From the NCBI GenBank assembly GCA_002438805.1, contig DJQV01000007.1, positions 1 through 37,563 on the forward strand: a DNA stretch of 37,563 bases, written 5' to 3'. Below, in pieces: positions 7,135 to 15,794 of the stretch. The notes under the pieces are model-generated. The model was not told the origin of the DNA, searched no databases, and saw only the letters and a list, made by a program, of their open reading frames with translations. Source of the DNA: Bacteroidales bacterium UBA6377 (GTDB lineage: Bacteria; Bacteroidota; Bacteroidia; Bacteroidales; UBA932). Positions within the stretch are counted from its first letter, which is position 1. Each line of letters opens with the position of its first letter. The translations under genes were made by a program, and so were the position numbers.

Positions 7135-8043
7135 ATGGCAAAGAATTATTTTGACAGGTACGTCTGGTTGATTGATGTCATCAACCGTCACGGGCATATC
7201 CAGTTCAAGGAGATCAGCTACCTGTGGTCGCGCAGTCCTCTGAACACCGCCGGGGAGAACTATCTTCCCGAAAGGACCTTCCACAACCACAGGGAGGCCA
7301 TCCTCGAAACATTCGGCATCGAGATCAAGTGTGACCGCTCCTTGGGCTATTACATCGCCAACAGTGATGATCTGGAAGCTGACGGCATCCGCCAGTGGCT
7401 TCTGGAGTCCCTGTCGATGAACAACCTGCTCAACGAGACGAAGGATATGCGGGGCCGCATCCTTTTCGAGAATGTACCGTCTTCGCGGAAGTGGCTTCCG
7501 GTCATCGTTAACGCCATGCGTGACGGCAAGGTCATAGAGATGACTTATCAGAGCTTCTGGCGTGATGAGCCCAGCACGTTCAAGGCTGAACCTTACTGCC
7601 TCAAACTCTTCAAGCAGCGCTGGTATGTGCTGGCCAGAAGCGAGGGGATGGATGCGCCCAGAATCTATTCCCTTGATGAGAGGATGCTAAATGTGGTGCA
7701 GACCGGTCAGCGTTTCGAACTGCCGGCAGAGTTCAGTGCCGAACAGTTCTTTGCCGATTATTTCGGAATAATCGTCGGTGCTGACAATGAGCCGACGGAA
7801 GTCAAAATCAGGGTTGCGAAAAGCCAGGTGAAGTATTTCGACACCCTGCCGCTGCACGACTCCCAGCGTAAGGTGGAGGCCGAATCGGATGCGGACTACA
7901 CGGTATACCGCTATCATCTGGCTACGACATACGACTTCAAGCAGGAAATCCTCAGCCGCGGAGCCTCTGTGACGGTCCTGTCTCCGGAATATTTCCGTCA
8001 GGAGGTGCTTGAGGATATCAGGAAAATGGCCTCCAATTATTGA
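7135..8043 (+). CDS. WYL-domain transcriptional regulator (second)
   Basis: A 302-residue WYL protein. The N-terminal helix-turn-helix region (residues 1-75) includes FDRYVWLIDVINRHGHIQFK, LPERTFHNHREAILETFGIE and SLGYYI. The WYL domain (about 125-190) shows KVIEMTYQSFWRDEPSTFKA, then EPYCLKLFKQRWYVLARSEG, then RIYSLDERMLNV. A WCX-like C-terminal part follows up to YFRQEVLEDIRKMASNY. It shares only the fold, not close sequence, with the WYL protein at 5358. The start at 7135 is chosen because it follows the -7 element and begins the family-like sequence; the longer frame upstream crosses the promoter. The exonuclease gene starts two bases after its stop, so the two are cotranscribed. Confidence 0.92.
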   Translation: MAKNYFDRYVWLIDVINRHGHIQFKEISYLWSRSPLNTAGENYLPERTFHNHREAILETFGIEIKCDRSLGYYIANSDDLEADGIRQWLLESLSMNNLLNETKDMRGRILFENVPSSRKWLPVIVNAMRDGKVIEMTYQSFWRDEPSTFKAEPYCLKLFKQRWYVLARSEGMDAPRIYSLDERMLNVVQTGQRFELPAEFSAEQFFADYFGIIVGADNEPTEVKIRVAKSQVKYFDTLPLHDSQRKVEAESDADYTVYRYHLATTYDFKQEILSRGASVTVLSPEYFRQEVLEDIRKMASNY

Positions 8044-8045
8044 TT

Positions 8046-8540
8046 ATGAAAGACTTTGCCGCGATTGATTTCGAGACCGCCAACGAGTGCCGTTCCAGTG
8101 TGTGCAGTGTCGGGGTGGTGATCGTCCGGGACGGGAGGATTGAGGATTCTTTCTACAGTCTTATCCACCCGGAGCCGGAATACTACATGTGGTTCTGCCA
8201 GCGGGTACATGGCTTGTCCGAGGAAGACACTGAAGACGCTCCTGTGTTTCCGTACGTATGGGAGAAGATAGCCCCGATGATTGAGGGGCTGCCGCTTGTG
8301 GCGCACAACAGCCCCTTTGATGAAGGATGCCTGAAAGAGGTGTTCAGGGTGTATCAGATGGATTACCCGGACTATGAGTTCTACGATACCCTTGCCGCCT
8401 CCCGTAAGTATTTCGGTTGCAGCCTGCCGAATCACCAGTTGCAGACCGTGGCTGCCGCCTGCGGCTATGACTTGAACCGCCACCATCACGCCCTGGCCGA
8501 CGCTGAGGCCTGTGCCCATATTGCGATCAAGCTACTGTAA
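8046..8540 (+). CDS. DnaQ-like 3'-5' exonuclease (DEDDh family)
   Basis: A 164-residue stand-alone exonuclease domain like the epsilon subunit of DNA polymerase III. The four acidic/His motifs are visible: AIDFETAN (Exo I, Asp and Glu), VAHNSPFDEGCL (Exo II), and HHHALADAEACAHI (Exo III, His and Asp). The substrate-positioning stretch VHGLSEEDTEDAPVF is also typical. It has no extra domains, unlike polymerase-associated or UvrC-fused forms. It starts at the ATG two bases after the WYL stop. The pairing suggests an exonuclease under WYL control, for nucleic-acid processing or defence; the biological substrate is unknown. Confidence 0.93.
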   Translation: MKDFAAIDFETANECRSSVCSVGVVIVRDGRIEDSFYSLIHPEPEYYMWFCQRVHGLSEEDTEDAPVFPYVWEKIAPMIEGLPLVAHNSPFDEGCLKEVFRVYQMDYPDYEFYDTLAASRKYFGCSLPNHQLQTVAAACGYDLNRHHHALADAEACAHIAIKLL

Positions 8541-8564
8541 TCCGGTTAGGATGCAACGGAGTGC

Positions 8565-9476
8565 TTACTCCTTGTCTATGAGCGCGTTCTTCTCGACGGT
8601 CCATCCTTCACGGCGTGACAGGCCGCAGTCGGAGCCCTGGAACAGTTTCGCGGCTTCGGAGTCGCCCTTGAGCTGCCACTTCAGCCATGCGAGAGCGGGG
8701 ATTGTGAACTCGCCTCCGTGAGGCTGGCTGTATGTGCCGGCGTGTCCGACCGGATAGTTGGCCGCGAAGGCCGGAACCTTGACAAGCCTGTGGAAGTCGT
8801 CCATGCCGTTCCCGTAGGCTATGTCTTCAGGCCCTCCGAGGATATAGATGACAGGCACCTTTATGTCCTGCAGCCTATCCTTGAGCGGCATCGGCATGTT
8901 CGGCATTGCGCCTGACGCGTCTATGAAAAGGCCGCTGTTGCAGATCATTATGGTCTTGAGTCTCGGATCGGCGGAATTGTCCAGGGTCTGTAGCCCGCCG
9001 CAGGACATTCCGGCGGCAGCGATGGCGTTGACATCGATCCTGTTGTGGTAAGGGCTGTTTTTGTCGCCATTCTGAGCGATGGCCCAGTCGATGGACTCGA
9101 TCTGCTGGTCGGAAGTGGACATCGGGCCTTGGTAATGCTCTTCAGTCATCGGAATATAGCCGGTGGCGATGACAAGAAATCCGTGGGAAGCAATCTCGTT
9201 GAGGAACAGCATGTGCTCCCATGGGGAATTGTTGCAGGCTCCGTTGCCCCACACCAGGACGGGCAGGGGATTATTTTTGCCGAAAGGGGACAGATCCGAC
9301 GGGACGAAGATGGTGTGTGCTTCCAGGCCCGGATCCTCCAGCATCAGTGCTTTGTAAGGCCCTGTCCCGCCCTCTTCCAGGACACGGGACTGTGTGGCAG
9401 GTGGAACGACTGGGCCGGAGTGGCATGCTGTCATCAGCGTCAGGGCGCAAAGACTTGTTATGAATCTGGTTTTCAT
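8565..9476 (-). CDS. Secreted alpha/beta-hydrolase lipoprotein
   Basis: A 303-residue lipoprotein. A short signal peptide ends in the lipobox LMTAC, with the lipidated Cys at residue 18. The body is an alpha/beta-hydrolase of the dienelactone hydrolase/PET-hydrolase-like type: PLPVLVWGNGACNNSPWEH (oxyanion region), SHGFLVIATGY, GMSCGG (nucleophile Ser158 in GxSxG), VPVIYILGGPEDIAYG (acid region) and VGHAGTY (His). It follows the hybrid regulator gene by 18 bases on the same strand and is probably cotranscribed with it. In a galactan locus it could be a carbohydrate esterase removing acetyl or feruloyl groups, but the sequence does not prove this. The ATG at 9482 is an alternative start. Confidence 0.85.
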   Translation of the reverse strand: MKTRFITSLCALTLMTACHSGPVVPPATQSRVLEEGGTGPYKALMLEDPGLEAHTIFVPSDLSPFGKNNPLPVLVWGNGACNNSPWEHMLFLNEIASHGFLVIATGYIPMTEEHYQGPMSTSDQQIESIDWAIAQNGDKNSPYHNRIDVNAIAAAGMSCGGLQTLDNSADPRLKTIMICNSGLFIDASGAMPNMPMPLKDRLQDIKVPVIYILGGPEDIAYGNGMDDFHRLVKVPAFAANYPVGHAGTYSQPHGGEFTIPALAWLKWQLKGDSEAAKLFQGSDCGLSRREGWTVEKNALIDKE

Positions 9477-9494
9477 GTGCATTGTATAAAAGTA

Positions 9495-12400
9495 TTATTG
9501 ATCTTTCTTGAAGGATTTCATATAATCGGACGGTGTCGTCTTGTACATTGCCGCGAAGGCGCGGGTAAAATATGAGGCGTTGGAAAATCCTACTGAATAC
9601 ATGACTTCCGAGACAGTGAAACTCCCGTTTTGCAGCAACAATGCCGCTTTTTTGAGACGGATGGAGCGGATGTATTCCACTGCGGACATGCCCGTGAACT
9701 GTTTGATTTTCCGGTATAGTTGCTTCTCGTTGAATCCGCCGAGTTCGCACAGCCGGCCGACGGAAAGGGTGGAATCGTCCAGATGCTCTTCAATCAGCTG
9801 CATGACTTTTTGCAGGAACCGTTCGTCTTGAGAAACACTTCTTTGTGTGGACGGATTGGAGATCATCTCCATGCGGATTTTATGTTCCATGCGTTTTTTT
9901 CCGGTGAGGAGCTGGTTGACACGGGCCATGAGAGTCTGCGGGTCAAAAGGCTTTGTCAGGAAGATGTCCACATTGAGACCGATGCTCTTCTGTTCGGTTT
10001 CAGGATCGTCTTTGGCGGTCAGCAGAATGATGGGTATGGTGCTCAAAGGGCCGTAGGCGCGGAGTTGCCTGCACATTTCCAAACCATCCATCACCGGCAT
10101 GAGGACATCGGAGATTATGAGATCCGGCATGATGTCTTTACATAGTTTCAGGCCGCTTTTCCCGTTATGGGAGCAGATGCAGCGGAAGTCCTTCTCAAGC
10201 AGGCTTTCAATGAACGTGCAAATCTGGGCATTGTCATCGATTACGGCAATCAGCGGTTTGTCTGAACCGTTCTGAAATAATGGAGATGACGCCTCGTCAC
10301 TGCCCCGGTCGGACAGGACGGGCAGAAGGAGCGTAAAGGATGTGCCGTGCTGATCAGAATCGGCACAGACCCGACCTTTATGCAATTCGACATATTGTTT
10401 GATGACAGACAGGCCGATGCCTGTGCTTTCATACCCTTTCCCCTTGGTCCGGGAAGATTCGAAATAGCGTTGGAATATGAATGGGACTTCCTCTTCCGGG
10501 ATGCCGACTCCTGTGTCGGAGACTTTGACCACAAGCTGCCTTTCATCCAGGTTTACATCGAGCGTGAGCAGGATGGAGCCGCCCTCCGGCGTGTATTTGC
10601 AGGCGTTGGATAGCAGGTTGTTCATTACTGTCTCCATCTTGACTATATCGACCGATACTGGAATCCGGGGTTGGCTGCTGTCAAAGATGAATTCGTGCTT
10701 AGGGAAACTGTCTTTGAATGAGTTGAATATGCTTTGCGCGAATTCCACGAACTCCATGTCTGTGGTGATCAGACTTGAGTTGATCCCGTCATTATTATTG
10801 AAGTGGTTGATAGTGTGATGAATAAGTGTGCTGATCTTCATCGCGTTGTCCTGAATCATCCGCAGATCTCTGGTGTCGGATCCGGTATGGTTCCCGCTCA
10901 GGAGTTTGCCCGCCGGGCCGATGATCAGGCTGAGCGGTGTTTTGAACTCGTGGGCGACATTCTGGAAGAAAGCTTCCTTTTGGCGGGTCTGCTCCACCAG
11001 TTCATCCTTACGGATCCGCTCAGCTTCCAGATTCCGGCGCATAATAAAGAATCGGACAAGTCCGTAGACGAGCATGCAGGCAAGCAACAGATAGACGGCC
11101 AGCATGGGAATGGAAAAGTACCAGGGTCGCCGGATACGGAAAGTGATGAGTTCCGTGCCTCCTGTGGGATGGTTCGTATCAGAGAGGACCGAGATGACAT
11201 ATTCCCCCGGAGGTACGGCCGTCAAGATCAGTTTGTTGCCGATGATAGTCCCGTCCCAGGATGAAGCTGGCCCGTCGACATGGTAGTGGAAACGATGGGG
11301 CAGTTCATCGTTGAAATTGAAGTTGGACAGGGAGAATACGAGGTGGTTTTCGTCATGGGCCAGATTCAGATGTCCGGACAGAAGCTCCTCTTCCGGGATG
11401 TGCCTGCCGTTGTTGGTCTGTATATCAGTCAGGCGCGGTGGTGAGGAGCGTGCCGTCATCAGTCTTTGCAGGTTGGTCAGGTCCAGCATGTCGGCGGCCC
11501 CGATCCCGCCAAGGATGACTCGTCTCCGTTTTTTGTCGTAGGCGATGCTCAGGTAGTTGCTGTAGGTGTCAAGATTTGAGACAGCCATGGTTTTCTTGTC
11601 CACGATGCGGAATCCCTCTGAAGTGCAGATCCACATTTGTTCATTTGCTTCAGTGATGGAATGGACTGACAATGCTGTGCTTGAATGTAGAGATGCCGTC
11701 TTGATGGACATGCCGTCCCCTGTACGTTTGATATGAGCCGCCTTATCCGCGGAAGCCAGCCAGATGCCCCCTTCCGAATCGCTGGCAAGGCAGTCCGTCA
11801 ACGGCATCTCCGGGGACACGAAAGGAACTATCCTGTTGTGCTCAACGTCCAGTCGGAAAACGTGTTTGTCCTGCCCCAGCATCCAGATGTCGCCACGGGT
11901 GTCTTTTCCGATCTGACTGATGACATCGACGCTCAGTCCGTCTTTGCGCGTATAATGTGCAAGGACTTCATAGCCGGAATCCAGATGGAAAAGGCCGTCA
12001 TAGGTGGCAGCCCACAGTCCTTCCGGATCAGGGATGAGATCGTAGAACCAGCTATGTGTCCCCTTGGTATCATGGGCTATGAAGGAACCGCTCTTTTTAT
12101 CGAATTCGAGACATCCTCCGTCCGTGGCTGCAAGGATGGTTCCGCTTTCTCTGTCTTCAGCCAGACGGTATACTTTATTATGGGGAATCCTGTCACCGGT
12201 GCTGCTCATGGTGAAATGCCGCATGGCTCCGTCCGGTGTCTGGAGAACAATGCCGTGTGAGCCTCCAAGCCAGAGACGGTCATTGCCGTCCCGCAGTGCG
12301 GTGACATACCGGGCGTTCTTTATCTCCGGCAGGTTGGAAACCGGTAGAATGACGGGGTGCTGATGCAGGGTCAGCATTCCGTTGTCTGTAGCGAACCAGA

Positions 12401-13232
12401 TGTCCCCGCTGCTGTCCGTGGAACAGTCCCAGGCGACGGCAGGATGAATCTCGCGGATGCCGCCGGTCTCAGGATTGACCTGAAAAATGCCGCTGTCCGT
12501 CCCTGCCAGCAGCTGACCATATTCATCCTTGCACAGAGTCTTGACGACCGGCATCGTGATTCTGGAGCTTGTCTCTTGTGTCGAAAAATTGTACTTGAGC
12601 AATGCGGCGGGTGTTCCAAGCCATAGAGCGTCCTCTTCGGTCAGGATGCATGAGACAATATGGATGTCGGCCTCTCCAAGCAGCATTTCATAACTGCGGT
12701 CGGAAATGCGGTATCTTGCCAGTCCTCCTTCAACTCCGAGATAGATGAAATCATCTGTTTTGGCCATCGCAAAAATGGCATGCTCCGATATGCGCTCTGT
12801 GTAAAGGGTTTCCGTATTGAAAAGATAGAAACCGGAGGAAGTCCCGCAATATAGGATGTGGCCGTCTTGAAGGATTCTTCTGATGTCTTTGTCGCCAAAG
12901 GCCTCAAGCCTTTCGTATGTCCTGTGGACGGGGCTGAATGAAAACAGGCCGTGTTCGGTCCCGAGAAGCAGGCGGTCCTCCTCGATGAGAATGCATTGGA
13001 TGACCAGCGGGCCTTCGGCGTATGGGCATGGGACGAGGTCGTATCCGTCGAAGCTGTACAGGCTGTTGTCGCTGCCGAGCCAGGCCGGGCCATCGGCCTC
13101 TCTGGCGATGGAGCGGAGCGAAAGCAATTCCGTCTTGCCCCTGAAATCATCGAACACGAGCGGCGTCTGCCGGGCGAACATGCTTCCGGTTTTCAGGAGC
13201 AGCAGGAGTATGAGGGGAAATATCCTTTTCAT
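9495..13232 (-). CDS. Hybrid two-component system regulator (HTCS) of the galactan locus
   Basis: A 1245-residue single-polypeptide sensor/regulator. In order: a signal peptide or first membrane segment (MKRIFPLILLLLLKTGSMFA); a periplasmic beta-propeller built of two-component-regulator repeats (about 30-640, with many WLGT/WIATDNG-like blades); a Y_Y_Y domain (about 645-710, PHRFHYHVDGPASSW and VPPGEYVISV); a membrane helix (MLAVYLLLACMLVYGLVRFF); a histidine kinase with H-box HEFKTPLSLI; an ATP-binding domain (NLLSNACKYTPEGG, VSDTGVGIP); a receiver domain with phospho-acceptor Asp in LIISDVLMPVMDG; and an AraC-type helix-turn-helix at the C-terminus (SVGFSNASYFTRAF). These regulators bind specific oligosaccharides in the periplasm and activate the neighbouring degradation genes. 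It is divergent from the GH2 gene, across 143 bases, and its likely ligand is a galacto-oligosaccharide. Confidence 0.97.
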   Translation of the reverse strand: MKRIFPLILLLLLKTGSMFARQTPLVFDDFRGKTELLSLRSIAREADGPAWLGSDNSLYSFDGYDLVPCPYAEGPLVIQCILIEEDRLLLGTEHGLFSFSPVHRTYERLEAFGDKDIRRILQDGHILYCGTSSGFYLFNTETLYTERISEHAIFAMAKTDDFIYLGVEGGLARYRISDRSYEMLLGEADIHIVSCILTEEDALWLGTPAALLKYNFSTQETSSRITMPVVKTLCKDEYGQLLAGTDSGIFQVNPETGGIREIHPAVAWDCSTDSSGDIWFATDNGMLTLHQHPVILPVSNLPEIKNARYVTALRDGNDRLWLGGSHGIVLQTPDGAMRHFTMSSTGDRIPHNKVYRLAEDRESGTILAATDGGCLEFDKKSGSFIAHDTKGTHSWFYDLIPDPEGLWAATYDGLFHLDSGYEVLAHYTRKDGLSVDVISQIGKDTRGDIWMLGQDKHVFRLDVEHNRIVPFVSPEMPLTDCLASDSEGGIWLASADKAAHIKRTGDGMSIKTASLHSSTALSVHSITEANEQMWICTSEGFRIVDKKTMAVSNLDTYSNYLSIAYDKKRRRVILGGIGAADMLDLTNLQRLMTARSSPPRLTDIQTNNGRHIPEEELLSGHLNLAHDENHLVFSLSNFNFNDELPHRFHYHVDGPASSWDGTIIGNKLILTAVPPGEYVISVLSDTNHPTGGTELITFRIRRPWYFSIPMLAVYLLLACMLVYGLVRFFIMRRNLEAERIRKDELVEQTRQKEAFFQNVAHEFKTPLSLIIGPAGKLLSGNHTGSDTRDLRMIQDNAMKISTLIHHTINHFNNNDGINSSLITTDMEFVEFAQSIFNSFKDSFPKHEFIFDSSQPRIPVSVDIVKMETVMNNLLSNACKYTPEGGSILLTLDVNLDERQLVVKVSDTGVGIPEEEVPFIFQRYFESSRTKGKGYESTGIGLSVIKQYVELHKGRVCADSDQHGTSFTLLLPVLSDRGSDEASSPLFQNGSDKPLIAVIDDNAQICTFIESLLEKDFRCICSHNGKSGLKLCKDIMPDLIISDVLMPVMDGLEMCRQLRAYGPLSTIPIILLTAKDDPETEQKSIGLNVDIFLTKPFDPQTLMARVNQLLTGKKRMEHKIRMEMISNPSTQRSVSQDERFLQKVMQLIEEHLDDSTLSVGRLCELGGFNEKQLYRKIKQFTGMSAVEYIRSIRLKKAALLLQNGSFTVSEVMYSVGFSNASYFTRAFAAMYKTTPSDYMKSFKKDQ

Positions 13233-13344
13233 GTCGTTTCAGTACAGGTTTTAAATATACAAAGAAAAAACCGTTGTGGAAATGATTTTCCGTTCCGTGT
13301 CAGGTTATGTCCTTTGTGTGCTAGTTTTACGGAAGACAAAGGCG

Positions 13345-13352
13345 TATCTTTG
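13345..13352 (+). promoter_or_regulatory. -7 element upstream of the GH2-GH53 genes
   Basis: TATCTTTG at 13345-13352 matches the Bacteroidetes -7 element and lies 23 bases before the GH2 ATG at 13376. No convincing TTTG was found at the expected -33 distance, as is common for activator-dependent promoters. The 143-base divergent region before HTCS probably holds its DNA-binding site. Confidence 0.45.
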
Positions 13353-13375
13353 TGACAGGACAACCAATTTTGAAT

Positions 13376-15790
13376 ATGCGGACTATAATCAGACTTTTCC
13401 TCATCGCGATTCTCGGTTCTGCCGTGATGTCTTGCAGCAGTTCTTCGGGCCGCTCGACAGAGGACTTTAATTTTGGGTGGCGTTTCTGTCTGGGGGATGA
13501 TGCTTCATGGTCTTCTCCCGAATTCGATGATTCATCGTGGAGACAGCTTCGGCTCCCTCATGACTGGAGCATCGAGGGCGAGTTCTCGCCCGAGCATCCG
13601 GCAGGGGTCAACGGCGGCGCCCTCCCCGGCGGCATCGGCTGGTATCGCAAGCATTTCAAGACCCCGGAGGGGGAGCGTGCCGCTGTGGAGTTCGACGGCA
13701 TCTATATGAACAGCACTGTCTGGATCAACGGCATCGAGGCAGGCGGACGGCCATATGGCTACAGCTCTTTCAATGTGGATTTGTCGGGGATGTTGAATCC
13801 CGAGGGCGAGGATAATGTGATTGCAGTGAAAGTGGATCATTCCAAGCAGCCGAGTGGCCGGTGGTATACGGGCAGCGGAATCTACCGGAATGTGCGGCTG
13901 GTATGCACGGGTGAGAACAGGATTGCCTACAACGGCATTTGCGTGACGACTCCTCAGATATCGGACGCGGAAGCGACGGTGCTGGTCCGGACCGAACTGG
14001 ACGCAGCCGATCCTTCCGGCTGCACAGTTGTCCATCGTGTTAAGGATGCTGACGGGAAGACCGTGGCGAAAGGGATGGATGGGGAAACACTCCGGATTGT
14101 CCGGCCGCACAGATGGGATGTCAAGGAGCCTTATCTATATACAGTTGAAACAGAGTTGAAGGTCGGAGGCAAGGTCGTGGACATGGTGCGTACTCGCATA
14201 GGTATCCGTGAGACGGAATGGGATGCGGATAAAGGTTTTTTCCTCAATGGTCTGCCGGTCAAACTGAACGGTGCCTGCCTGCATCATGATCTGGGCTGCA
14301 TCGGCACGGCTGTTCACCGCCGTGCTTTGGAGCGTCAGCTGGAGATTCTGCAGGCGGCGGGGTTCAATGCCATCCGTACCTCCCATAACATCCCCGCTCC
14401 GGAACTGCTGGATCTGTGTGATGAAATGGGCCTGCTGGTCCTCGATGAAGCTTTCGACAAATGGCGCGGGCGCAAGGATGATCCCGGCTACGGTGCCTTT
14501 TTTGACGAGTGGAATACGCAGGATCTGACAGATTGGGTGAAGCGTGACCGCAACCACCCGAGCGTGATCATCTGGAGCATAGGCAACGAGATCGGAGAGC
14601 AGATGGCCCGTACCGATGAGGAGCGTAAGGAATTTGAAGAACTCGCCCGCCACCTGGCGGATGTGATACGGGCCAATGATCCGACGCGCCCGGTGACATG
14701 CGGCTGCAACGCACCCTCCAAGGACAATTGCGTGTATACGAGTGGAGCCCTGGATGTAATAGGCTTGAACTACCGGGCCTATGCGTATGACTCCTTGCGG
14801 GACTGGTTTCCCGGTAAGCCCATCCTGGCAACGGAGACCGTGTCTGCCCAGAACAGTCGGGGCATCTATTATCAGCCGTCCACTATCCTCCGGGTTCCTG
14901 GATGGAAGCCGTGGTCCGGTACACCCGAGCCGACGGAAAAGGAACTTGAGGGGCTGATCCCCAACCAGTGCAGTGCCTATGATAATTCCCGCGCCCTTTG
15001 GGATTGCACGACTACTCACGAGGGGGCCTGGATTCCGATCCGGGATCGGGAATGGGTTGCCGGCGGCTTCATCTGGACAGGCTTCGACTATCTTGGAGAA
15101 CCGACCGCCTTCGGCTGGCCTTCACGCAGTTCCTATTTCGGCATTGTGGATCTCGCCGGTTTCCCTAAAGATCCATATTATATGTACCAGTCGGAATGGA
15201 CAGATAAGACGATGCTGCATCTTTTCCCGCATTGGAACTGGAAGAAAGGGGAGAAGGTCGATGTCTGGGCATATTACAACAATGCCGATGAGGTGGACCT
15301 TTTCCTTAACGGTAAATCTCTCGGACGCACGTCGAAGACCCGTAATCAGCTCCATGCCATCTGGCCGGAAGTGGACTTTGAATCAGGAAGGATAGAGGCT
15401 GTCAGCTACAAGGATGGCCGGGAAGTCGCCCGTGCTGTCCGGGAAACGGCCGGCCCTGCCGCCGGACTGCGTCTTACGGCTGACCGCAATACCATCGATG
15501 CTGATGGATATGACTTGAGTTTCGTGATGGTGGAAGCGGTGGATGCCGAAGGCCGTACGCTGCCGCAGGCTGACACCATGCTGAATTTCCGCGTAGAGGG
15601 GGCCGGGGAACTGCTCGGAATCGACAATGGCGATGCGGCGGACACCCTGTGCATGAAAGGTGCGTTCAAGCCGCTCTTCAACGGTAAGGCTCTCGCCGTC
15701 ATCCGTTCTTTCCGTGGAGAAAAAGGCACGGTCACGTTGAAAGTCTCCAGCGAACTTGGCGATGCAGAACTGAATATAAAAACCCGTTAA
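13376..15790 (+). CDS. Glycoside hydrolase family 2 beta-galactosidase, lipoprotein
   Basis: An 804-residue GH2 enzyme. The signal peptide has a lipobox-like GSAVMSC (Cys20). Domains in order: jelly-roll sugar-binding domain (about 25-185; FNFGWRF, LPHDWSIEGEF, WYRKHF, WINGIEAGGRPYGYSSF), Ig-like domain (about 190-285), TIM barrel (about 285-590; NGLPVKLNGACLHHDLGCIG, NAIRTSHNIPAPELLDLCDE), then C-terminal Ig-like/DUF4982 modules (WNWKKGEKVDVWAYYNNADE, LFLNGKSLG). The acid/base is Glu405 in SIGNEIGE and the nucleophile Glu487 in ATETVS. GH2 members of this architecture remove terminal beta-linked galactose. The N-terminus and translation start at 13376 are supported by the signal peptide. The GH53 gene follows four bases after the stop, so the two form an operon. 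Beta-galactosidase is preferred over glucuronidase or mannosidase from motifs and the galactan context. Confidence 0.92.
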   Translation: MRTIIRLFLIAILGSAVMSCSSSSGRSTEDFNFGWRFCLGDDASWSSPEFDDSSWRQLRLPHDWSIEGEFSPEHPAGVNGGALPGGIGWYRKHFKTPEGERAAVEFDGIYMNSTVWINGIEAGGRPYGYSSFNVDLSGMLNPEGEDNVIAVKVDHSKQPSGRWYTGSGIYRNVRLVCTGENRIAYNGICVTTPQISDAEATVLVRTELDAADPSGCTVVHRVKDADGKTVAKGMDGETLRIVRPHRWDVKEPYLYTVETELKVGGKVVDMVRTRIGIRETEWDADKGFFLNGLPVKLNGACLHHDLGCIGTAVHRRALERQLEILQAAGFNAIRTSHNIPAPELLDLCDEMGLLVLDEAFDKWRGRKDDPGYGAFFDEWNTQDLTDWVKRDRNHPSVIIWSIGNEIGEQMARTDEERKEFEELARHLADVIRANDPTRPVTCGCNAPSKDNCVYTSGALDVIGLNYRAYAYDSLRDWFPGKPILATETVSAQNSRGIYYQPSTILRVPGWKPWSGTPEPTEKELEGLIPNQCSAYDNSRALWDCTTTHEGAWIPIRDREWVAGGFIWTGFDYLGEPTAFGWPSRSSYFGIVDLAGFPKDPYYMYQSEWTDKTMLHLFPHWNWKKGEKVDVWAYYNNADEVDLFLNGKSLGRTSKTRNQLHAIWPEVDFESGRIEAVSYKDGREVARAVRETAGPAAGLRLTADRNTIDADGYDLSFVMVEAVDAEGRTLPQADTMLNFRVEGAGELLGIDNGDAADTLCMKGAFKPLFNGKALAVIRSFRGEKGTVTLKVSSELGDAELNIKTR

Positions 15791-15794
15791 TGAT

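Noticed and set aside
13532..15019. Long minus-strand open frames across the GH2 gene (192 and 294 codons)
   Set aside because: Shadows of a strongly coding GC-rich gene; translations show no recognisable domain.
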